Of a stretch of DNA of 22,074 bases, positions 15,218 to 22,074 are shown piece by piece. The notes beneath the pieces are model-generated. The model had not been told where the DNA came from. It was given only the letters and a program-made list of their open reading frames with translations, and searched no databases. The stretch comes from Pseudomonadota bacterium (GTDB lineage: Bacteria; Pseudomonadota; Gammaproteobacteria; Xanthomonadales; Rhodanobacteraceae). Position numbers and translations under genes: made by a program. The stretch is taken from contig JAJYDI010000009.1 in assembly GCA_021777635.1 (NCBI GenBank), forward strand, positions 1 through 22,074. The letters run 5' to 3'. How positions within the stretch are numbered: the first letter of the stretch is position 1; each line of letters starts with the position of its first letter.

Positions 15218-18200
15218 GGTGCAGCTCCAGCAATTCCTGGACGTTGCGCAGCAGTTCGGCCTCCTGGTATGGCTTGCCGAGATAGCGCTCGACCCCAATT
15301 TCCAGTGCGCGCTGGCGGTGCTTCTCGCCGGTACGTGAGGTAATCATTACGATCGGCACCCGCCTGAGGCGGGGTTCGTTCTTCATGTAGGTGGCGACCT
15401 CGTAGCCGTCCATGCGCGGCATCTCGATGTCGAGCAGCATCAGGTCAGGCACACGCTCCTGAAGCTTCTCGACTGCGTCGAGACCGTCCTTTGCGGTGAT
15501 CACATCGAGATCGTTTCGCTCGAGCACGCGGGTGGTGACCTTGCGCATGGTGATCGAGTCGTCCACCACCATCACCAGCGGCCGCGCACGCGGCTCCACG
15601 TTCGGCTCCGGCATTTGAAGGTCGAGAAGTTCCTCGATCGCCTCAGCCTCGGCGCGCTGGCCCAGCGCAGCGCTGCGACGCACCAGCGGCGCGAGATCGA
15701 GGATCATCACCACCGACCCGTCGCCCATGATGGTGGCGCCGAAGATTCCCGGCACTGAGCTGATCTGCGGCCCGACCGACTTGACCACGATCTCGCGCGA
15801 ACCTACCACCGAGTCGATCCGCACCGCGGCGCGCTGATCACCGCTTCGCAACATAAGCAGCGGCAACTGCGGCTCGTCACCGATGCGTCCGGCGCCGACG
15901 CCCAGCAGGCTGCCGAGATCGTGGATCGCGTAGGTTTCGCTGGCATAGGTGAAGTTGGGCGAATCCAGCAGCAGCCTCGTCGCCAGATCGTCGCGGGCGA
16001 TGCGCGCCACGCCCTGCACCGAGGTCATCGGCAGTGCGTAGACGCTCTCGCCCAGCTTGACCAAGATCGCCTGAGTTACCGCCAGCGTGAATGGCAGGCG
16101 GATCGAGAACGTGGTGCCGCGACCGCGCTGGGAATCGATCACCAGAGTGCCGCCGAGCTGCTTGATCTCGCTGGCAACGACGTCCATTCCGACACCGCGA
16201 CCAGCCAGTTGGGTCACCGTCTCGGCTGTGGAGAATCCGGTTTCGAGCACGAAAGCGTAGAGGTCGCGGTCGGACAGCTGCGCACCATCGCGCAGCAGCC
16301 CGCGTTCGAGCGCTTTGGCGCGGATTGCGTCGCGGTCGAAACCGTGGCCGTCATCGCTGACGCGGATCACGACCTCGGTCGCCTCTCGGCCGACCTGAAT
16401 TGTGACTAGACCTTCCTCGGGCTTACCGGCTCGCAGACGCTCTACGGGCGACTCGATGCCGTGCGCCAGCGCATTGCGCAACATGTGCTCGAATGGCGCC
16501 TTCATGCGCTCGAGCAGGTTGCGGTCCATCTCGCCATGGGCTCCCTCGACGCGCAGCTGCGCGCGCTTGCCAAGCTCCTGCGCTGCCTGGCGCAGGGTAC
16601 GGCGCAGGCTCGGCACCAGCGCATCGAACGGCACCATGCGCGTGCGCATGAGGCCTTCCTGCAAATCTGAGCTGACCCGCGACTGCTGCAACAGCAAAGT
16701 CTCGGACTGGCGCGTGATGTCGTCGAGCAGGCCTTGAATGGACACCAAGTCAGATACTGACTCGGCCAGCGCTCGCGAGAGCTGCTGCAGTTGCGAGAAC
16801 CGATCGAGCTCGAGCGGATCGAACGTCGCGCTGCCGGTTTCCTGATGCTCGCGCTGATAGCGCGCAATGATCTGCGCCTCGGTCTCGATCTCGAGCTTGC
16901 GTAGCTGCTCGCGCAGACGACTGACGGTCTGCTCGAACTCGACCAGATTGAAGCGGAAGGTGGCAACCTGCTGCTCCAGTCGCGAGCGGTAGATCGACAC
17001 CTCGCCGGCATAATTGACCAGCGAGTCGAGCAGATCCGAGCGCACGCGGATCATCTCCTGCGGCGCACGAATCTCCTCGGGCTCAAGCGGCGGCAAGGGT
17101 CGCAGCGGCACCCGTTCGGCAGCGGACGCATCGGGTTCAGTGGCGACGGCGTGCGCGGCAACCACGGCGCCGGTGGTCGCTGCCAAGTCAACCGCAACAC
17201 CACGACCGGCGGCCAGCGCTTCGAAACGCTCAATCGCCCGCTCCGGCATCGCGATTGCGCGACGTTGCGCGATGCGCTGGACCATCTCGTGCAGGCGGTC
17301 GAAGCCGCGCTCGAGCGACTCGATCACCAGCGGCTCGGGCTCGCGCCGGCCCTCGCCGACAGCCTCCAGTAGCGTCTCCATCGCGTGCGCAAGATCTCCG
17401 ATCGGTGCAAGCCCGGCCATGCGCGCGCCACCCTTGAGGGTGTGCAGGTCGCGCTGCAGGCCCGACACGAACTCGCGCTGATGCGGCGCCATCCGCAGCC
17501 CGGCGATCTGGCCGTCCGCGTGATCGAGGATATCCGCGCCCTCCTGCACGAAGATCTCCAGCAGATCGGCATCAAGGTCCGGCAGATCCAGCGCGCCCTC
17601 CGGCTGCGCATCCTCGGGAAACGGCGGTAGCGGCGCCGAGGTGGTTAACATCGCTGGCGCGCTTTCGACCGATTGCGCCGGTTCATCGGGCACGTGAAGT
17701 TCGGCCTCCGGCAACTCGGCGGCATCCTCATGCACGCCTGGCTCCGTTACGTATGCTTCCACTGCGATCGACTCCGCAACAAGCCATGCGGCTTGATCGG
17801 CGTCGGCGCTAGCTGGCGCGACCGCGCTATCTGTGTCGGACGCAGCACCGACTTCGTCATCCACCGGCGGGGATGGCGTCAGTGCAGCCTCGGCCCCCGC
17901 CTGATTGGGCGCGTCCGCGGTATTCCGCGATTCGGACTCGAATGAGTCCATCAGTAGCGCAGTAAGATCATCGTCGACGTCCGGTGGCGAGGCGGGTGCG
18001 ATCGGCACCAACGCGCCGGGGGCGGTGAACTCGGCCAGCCAAGCCTTGATGCGCACATCTTCCGCGTCTGCCGCAGCGGCGTCCGACGGAACTTGCACCG
18101 ACTGCGGTTCGCCAGCGTCTGCGGTCACCGGCAATGGGGATTCCGTCACGCTGTCAGATGCATCCTCGACCGGCAATTCGTAGACCGGATGAGCCAACTG

Positions 18201-21200
18201 CGGCTCTGGCAGCGCGTCTCGCAGAGCGGCAACGCGCGCGGCTAGCGTGCCTGAATCCGGCAACACCGGAGTGATCGCATCGTATTGCGCCATCACCTGC
18301 TCAATCAGAGTGGCGGCGTCCGCGAGTGCGTGCACGCCATCTGGGGCAGGCAACTGATCGAGCGCGCGCAGGCGCTTGAGATAGCTCTCAAACGGCGCCA
18401 AGACATGGCCGATTACCGGGATATCGACCATCGCGATAGCGCCGTTGAGCGTATGCACAGCTCGCAGCAGTGGCTCGCTGACCGGCTGCGGCTGAGCCTT
18501 GCAGGCAATCAGGTAATCGCGGACTGTGGACAGGTGCTGCACGACCTCGCTGCGCAAGATCTCCAGCAGCACCGCATCGACCGGCGGGAGCGGAGGTAGC
18601 TCGATCACGGCATGGCCTAATGGCGCGGCGACGATCTCCTCGGCTCCGATCCCGGCAAGCGTCGCTCCAGGCACCGCGGCGGCGAGCGCGGCGGCATCGT
18701 GAGCACGCGGTACCCGGCGCTTGATGACCCGGCGAACGGTCTCGAAACGCGTCGGCTGCAGAAACTGCTCGACGCTTGCCGGCTCGCCGGCGGCGAGGCG
18801 GTCCGCAGTCTGAATGATTGCGGCCAGTGGGGCGTGCTGGTCGGCAGCGCCGCGCAGCGCCGCGAGCAACGCCGGCAGAGCGGCGACGGCATGCTGTACC
18901 AGCGCCTGTACCTTGATGTCGGGCGCGATGCTGTGGTCGAGGACGCGGTTGAGCATGTTCTCGATCTTCCAGGCGAATTCGCCCAGAGTCAGCGCGCCCA
19001 CCAGTCGTCCTGATCCCTTGAGCGTGTGGAAGGCACGACGAATCGGCTTCAGCGCATCGAGATGATCGACCTGTGCCAGCCACGCCGGGACGCTGACGCC
19101 GAGACTGTTGATCTCTTCCTGAACCTCGTCAATGAACACCTCACGAATCTCGGCATCAATCTCGTCGGCGGCCGCCTGGAAACCGACCGGAGTCGTCAGC
19201 TCACCGACCTGCACCTGCTCTTCGACTTCCTCCTCGATCTCGATCCAGTCACCGTCATCGCTAACCGGTGGCGCAGTGGCCTCGGTTTCGGCCAGCCGCA
19301 GTCCGGCGACATCCGCGCCGTGCATCACAGGTGCGCCGGACTCGCCGACCACCAGATCGCCCAAGTCGCTGCCCGCGGCAATGCTCACCGATTCGGTTAA
19401 CTCGACCGCGTCCGCAGCCGGAATGACCGGCGCTGGGATGCCGGCAGTGTCCCCGGGCAACGGTTCGCCTGCAGTCGGGCGTGGCGCAGTGACCATTGCG
19501 ACCGAAGTAGCGCGCTGTCGCAGGGGAGGTGCAGGCCAGTACCCCAGCGCGGACAGGCTGCGCTCGGTGACATCTAGGATGCGCTCGCGATTAGGACGCT
19601 GTTCGCGCGCAGCCTCCAAGTAGTACTCAACCGACGTCAGGGCATCGGCCAACAGGTCCATCTGCTCGGCGGTGGGAATGCGGCGATCAGCGACCAACTC
19701 GTTGTGCACGAAACGTGCGATTCCGACCAGCAGTTCGGCGGGACGCTGTAGATCAAGCATGCGCAGGGCACCGCCGATCTCCTCCAGCAGGCCGGGAATC
19801 TGCTCGACACGAGCGTGATCCCAAGGCGATTCGATGAAGGCGACGATGTCGTCCTTTACCTTGCCCAAATTGATGCCGGCCTCGTGCGTCAGCGCCTCAA
19901 GAATTCGCCGGGCCTCGGCCTTGGGCAGCGCCGCGGTAGCCTCGTTGGTATCCTCCGCGCCGAGCCGGTCGATGTGGTCGTCCAGCGAGGCCTCGACGTA
20001 CAGCAGCGCGCCAGCCACATCGAGCAGGGTGCTCTCGTCGGCAGCACGCGTTTGACCGGCGATCTCGTTGACAATCTGGCGCTGTTCGTTGACCACTCGC
20101 CGGGGCACACCCAGTCCAAGCATGCCAAGAGTATCGGCAACACGCCCGAGCACGTCGGCTTGACCGCCGAGTTGCGCGGGATCGCCGCCGGCATTGCGCA
20201 GGAACAGGTCGAGAGCGTCCTTGACCCGCAGCAGATCCTCTTTGATCGCCTTGGCGACGGTATCGAGCAAGGCGCGATTCTGTCCCGCCATCGCCCCACG
20301 CGCATGTTCCAGCTCGCGCTGGCTGGGCAACAGACGATCCAGGCGGTAGGTGTGGCGAATCGAGTCCAGACGCGCGGAACCAGGCTTTGCCTGAGCGACG
20401 TAGTAGAGCAGGCTGCGCGCCAGTTCCTCGGCTTCGCCTCCCGCCAGTGCCACTTCGCCCTGCTCGATTAGCGTTCGCATGCAGCGGTCAACGCGCCCGA
20501 TCAACTGCTTGACTGCGACGCTGTGCTCCTCGAGCAAGCCCTGCTGCAGACCCTCGACCACGCCCGAGGTGATCCACCAGAGGCGCCGCCCAGGCAAGCT
20601 ATAGCATTCGGCACCGACTGCATCGAGTACCTCTCGCATCATCGCCAGATGGGTCGGCGCACTACCCTGGCTTCGGAACCATGCCAGCAATGGCGCCTGG
20701 AAGCGTGAGCGCAACACGGTCAGTGCGCGCTGCTGAGCTGCCGGCGCCTGCGCGGCTGCGGCGCCGGGCGCATCGGCCGGCAGCGGCGTGTTCAGCTCCG
20801 GCGTGAACAGCATCGCCTCGGAGACCAGCTTCTCTCCACGGCAGGCGCGCAGGTCGTTGATCAGCGGCAGCAGCACGATCGGGATGTCGCGGTGACCGCT
20901 CTGCAGTCGCTCCAGATAGTCCGGCATCTGAACCATGCCTCGCATCAGCACGGCATAGGCCTCGTCAGGCTGACGCACGCGGCCATCAAGCAGCGCCTGC
21001 GCCAACTGTTCCATGTCCTCGATTACCATTGCCGCGCCGTACAACTCGACCATGCGCAGCGTGCCCTGAACCTGGTGCAGGTAGGTCGCGCAGAAACGCA
21101 TCTGGCTGGCGTCTGCCGGGTCTTCGACATAGACCTCAAGCGCCTGCCGCGCCTGTTTCAAGGTTTCGTCGAGCTCCCCTTTGACCCAGGTCAGAGTGGT

Positions 21201-21227
21201 GAAGTCGATGTCTTCGTCGAGTCGCAT
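15210..21227 (-). CDS. chpA: ChpA, giant hybrid CheA kinase with multiple phosphotransfer domains and a C-terminal receiver
   Basis: ChpA is the kinase of the Pil-Chp system controlling type IV pili; it should phosphorylate PilG and PilH. At 2005 residues it is in the size class of P. aeruginosa ChpA (about 2470) but shorter. Hpt-like sites with His are His51 (LHQVQGTLRM), His734 (HTLKGSG), His925 (HTLNGA) and His1262 (HTLKGGARM). Helical repeats near 330-420 and 445-560 look like Hpt domains lacking His. Acidic, Ala/Pro-rich linkers lie near 575-690 and 1010-1195. The CheA core follows: dimerisation from about 1393, ATPase with N-box His1581/Asn1585, DDGHG at 1625-1629 and GRGVGMD near 1675-1685, then a CheW-like domain at about 1705-1850. 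The receiver (about 1880-2000) has acceptor Asp1933 and Lys1985. The ATG lies 8 nt after the pilK stop. Confidence 0.94.
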   Translation of the reverse strand: MRLDEDIDFTTLTWVKGELDETLKQARQALEVYVEDPADASQMRFCATYLHQVQGTLRMVELYGAAMVIEDMEQLAQALLDGRVRQPDEAYAVLMRGMVQMPDYLERLQSGHRDIPIVLLPLINDLRACRGEKLVSEAMLFTPELNTPLPADAPGAAAAQAPAAQQRALTVLRSRFQAPLLAWFRSQGSAPTHLAMMREVLDAVGAECYSLPGRRLWWITSGVVEGLQQGLLEEHSVAVKQLIGRVDRCMRTLIEQGEVALAGGEAEELARSLLYYVAQAKPGSARLDSIRHTYRLDRLLPSQRELEHARGAMAGQNRALLDTVAKAIKEDLLRVKDALDLFLRNAGGDPAQLGGQADVLGRVADTLGMLGLGVPRRVVNEQRQIVNEIAGQTRAADESTLLDVAGALLYVEASLDDHIDRLGAEDTNEATAALPKAEARRILEALTHEAGINLGKVKDDIVAFIESPWDHARVEQIPGLLEEIGGALRMLDLQRPAELLVGIARFVHNELVADRRIPTAEQMDLLADALTSVEYYLEAAREQRPNRERILDVTERSLSALGYWPAPPLRQRATSVAMVTAPRPTAGEPLPGDTAGIPAPVIPAADAVELTESVSIAAGSDLGDLVVGESGAPVMHGADVAGLRLAETEATAPPVSDDGDWIEIEEEVEEQVQVGELTTPVGFQAAADEIDAEIREVFIDEVQEEINSLGVSVPAWLAQVDHLDALKPIRRAFHTLKGSGRLVGALTLGEFAWKIENMLNRVLDHSIAPDIKVQALVQHAVAALPALLAALRGAADQHAPLAAIIQTADRLAAGEPASVEQFLQPTRFETVRRVIKRRVPRAHDAAALAAAVPGATLAGIGAEEIVAAPLGHAVIELPPLPPVDAVLLEILRSEVVQHLSTVRDYLIACKAQPQPVSEPLLRAVHTLNGAIAMVDIPVIGHVLAPFESYLKRLRALDQLPAPDGVHALADAATLIEQVMAQYDAITPVLPDSGTLAARVAALRDALPEPQLAHPVYELPVEDASDSVTESPLPVTADAGEPQSVQVPSDAAAADAEDVRIKAWLAEFTAPGALVPIAPASPPDVDDDLTALLMDSFESESRNTADAPNQAGAEAALTPSPPVDDEVGAASDTDSAVAPASADADQAAWLVAESIAVEAYVTEPGVHEDAAELPEAELHVPDEPAQSVESAPAMLTTSAPLPPFPEDAQPEGALDLPDLDADLLEIFVQEGADILDHADGQIAGLRMAPHQREFVSGLQRDLHTLKGGARMAGLAPIGDLAHAMETLLEAVGEGRREPEPLVIESLERGFDRLHEMVQRIAQRRAIAMPERAIERFEALAAGRGVAVDLAATTGAVVAAHAVATEPDASAAERVPLRPLPPLEPEEIRAPQEMIRVRSDLLDSLVNYAGEVSIYRSRLEQQVATFRFNLVEFEQTVSRLREQLRKLEIETEAQIIARYQREHQETGSATFDPLELDRFSQLQQLSRALAESVSDLVSIQGLLDDITRQSETLLLQQSRVSSDLQEGLMRTRMVPFDALVPSLRRTLRQAAQELGKRAQLRVEGAHGEMDRNLLERMKAPFEHMLRNALAHGIESPVERLRAGKPEEGLVTIQVGREATEVVIRVSDDGHGFDRDAIRAKALERGLLRDGAQLSDRDLYAFVLETGFSTAETVTQLAGRGVGMDVVASEIKQLGGTLVIDSQRGRGTTFSIRLPFTLAVTQAILVKLGESVYALPMTSVQGVARIARDDLATRLLLDSPNFTYASETYAIHDLGSLLGVGAGRIGDEPQLPLLMLRSGDQRAAVRIDSVVGSREIVVKSVGPQISSVPGIFGATIMGDGSVVMILDLAPLVRRSAALGQRAEAEAIEELLDLQMPEPNVEPRARPLVMVVDDSITMRKVTTRVLERNDLDVITAKDGLDAVEKLQERVPDLMLLDIEMPRMDGYEVATYMKNEPRLRRVPIVMITSRTGEKHRQRALEIGVERYLGKPYQEAELLRNVQELLELHRA

Positions 21228-21235
21228 GGCTGATC

Positions 21236-22069
21236 TCAGCGGTTGCGCAGATAGGCCAGCGTGCCGGTGGCGGCGACGCGGGTCAGCGCGGGGTGACTGA
21301 AGCTGGTGACTTCGCCGGCGCCAAGTATCAGTAGACCGCCAGGCTCCAGAAGCATTGCCAGCCCGTCTAGCAGCTCGCGGCGGCGTTCGCGCGCGAAGTA
21401 GATCAACACGTTCTGGCAGTAGATCAGGTCAAGGCGCTTGAGCGGCGCGGCAGCGGCATGTAGCAAATTGACGCGGGCGAATCCGACCCGCCGGCGCAGG
21501 CGCTCGATCGGCGTGAAAGCATCGTCGTCCTTCATCTCGGTGTAAACGCTGCGGTATTCCAGCGGTATCTCGGCCAATCGGGCTGCCGGGTACTGTGCAC
21601 TGCGCGCCGCAGCCAACGCCGCATGACTGACATCGCTGGCAGTGATGCCGTAGGTTGGTCCATGGCCGAGCGCGGCCAGCGCGTGATCGATGACCATTGC
21701 CAGCGACCACGCCTCCTCGCCGCTGGCGCAGCCGACGCTCCACATGTGCAGGCGTTCCTGACCGGCGGCGATGCGCTCTGGAAGCCAACGCCGTGCAATG
21801 AGCTCCAGCGAGGGAGGGTGGCGGAAAAACCGCGTTTCGTGCACGGTCAGGCGATCAACCAGCGTAGCCCATTCGACCGCGCCGGCGGCTCCAGCGTTGA
21901 CAAGACGAAAATAGGCCTCGTAGTCGCCGAAACCGGCCTCGCGCATTCGCGAGCGAACTGCGCCGACCAGAAACGCCATGCGTGCCGGCGCGACGACGAC
22001 GCCGGTACGCTGTTCCAGCAGCTGCGCCCAGCGCGCAAACAGTTCCGCATTCATGCCGGGCAAGGCCAT
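21236..22069 (-). CDS. pilK: PilK, CheR-type chemoreceptor methyltransferase
   Basis: PilK should methylate glutamates of a PilJ-like receptor using S-adenosylmethionine. The 277 residues fit CheR proteins. An N-terminal helical domain (about 6-75, LFARWAQLLEQRTGVVV and RSRMREAGFGDYEAYF) precedes HETRFFRHP (about 77-85), then the SAM-binding VGCASGEEAWSLAM (about 111-124) and the LDLIYCQNVLIYF segment, which matches LIFCRNVLIYF in CheR. ATGs at 22069 and 22054 both begin plausible N-termini (MALPGM or MNAELF), and since the window ends 5 nt upstream, a start further right cannot be excluded. The neighbouring chpA and the pilK-chpA-chpB-chpC order are the main grounds for the PilK name; the sequence itself shows only a CheR family member. 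Confidence 0.9.
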   Translation of the reverse strand: MALPGMNAELFARWAQLLEQRTGVVVAPARMAFLVGAVRSRMREAGFGDYEAYFRLVNAGAAGAVEWATLVDRLTVHETRFFRHPPSLELIARRWLPERIAAGQERLHMWSVGCASGEEAWSLAMVIDHALAALGHGPTYGITASDVSHAALAAARSAQYPAARLAEIPLEYRSVYTEMKDDDAFTPIERLRRRVGFARVNLLHAAAAPLKRLDLIYCQNVLIYFARERRRELLDGLAMLLEPGGLLILGAGEVTSFSHPALTRVAATGTLAYLRNR

Positions 22070-22074
22070 GCCGG

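Overview
The window is a dense, high-GC stretch of a gammaproteobacterial chromosome. The set of genes (pyrH-frr-uppS-cdsA-dxr-rseP-bamA-lpxD-fabZ-lpxA next to a Pil-Chp chemosensory cluster for type IV pili) fits a lineage such as Xanthomonadales/Lysobacterales. The LpxA acyl-ruler residue (Met168) and the very long ChpA agree with that, but I could not run a taxonomic search, so the order-level placement is inference.

Layout. (1) Positions 1-1060 (+): the C-terminal part of a YyaL/DUF255-type protein whose start lies left of the window. (2) 1071-2282 (-): purT, formate-dependent purine synthesis, convergent with the first gene. (3) 2402-12894 (+): a collinear cell-envelope and growth block. 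pyrH makes UDP, frr recycles ribosomes, dxr starts the MEP isoprenoid pathway, uppS turns isoprenoids into the undecaprenyl carrier, cdsA makes CDP-diacylglycerol for phospholipids, rseP is the site-2 protease of the envelope stress response, bamA inserts outer-membrane proteins, and lpxD/fabZ/lpxA handle hydroxyacyl chains for lipid A and fatty acids. Several junctions overlap by 4-8 nt (uppS/cdsA, cdsA/dxr, lpxD/fabZ), indicating co-transcription and translational coupling. (4) 12930-22069 (-): pilK-chpA-chpB-chpC in the gene order of the Pseudomonas aeruginosa Chp cluster, read towards lpxA. Its partners (pilG, pilH, pilI, pilJ) would be expected beyond the right edge.

In cluster 4, PilK (methyltransferase) and ChpB (methylesterase) should set the methylation of a PilJ-type receptor, ChpC is a CheW-like coupling protein, and ChpA is a 2005-residue hybrid histidine kinase with several phosphotransfer domains, a CheA core and a C-terminal receiver. 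The output is expected to be twitching motility and possibly surface-dependent cAMP signalling, by analogy with P. aeruginosa.

No tRNA, rRNA, CRISPR, insertion sequence or phage gene was seen, and no gap without a gene exceeds 300 bases (largest: 144 nt between frr and uppS). The core genes are ordinary. The points worth a second look are the hairpins in the frr-uppS leader, the phosphotransfer array of ChpA, the pseudo-receiver and long linker of ChpB with short motifs shared with ChpA, and the gene-order breaks at both ends of the envelope block. I did not find a convincing undescribed system.
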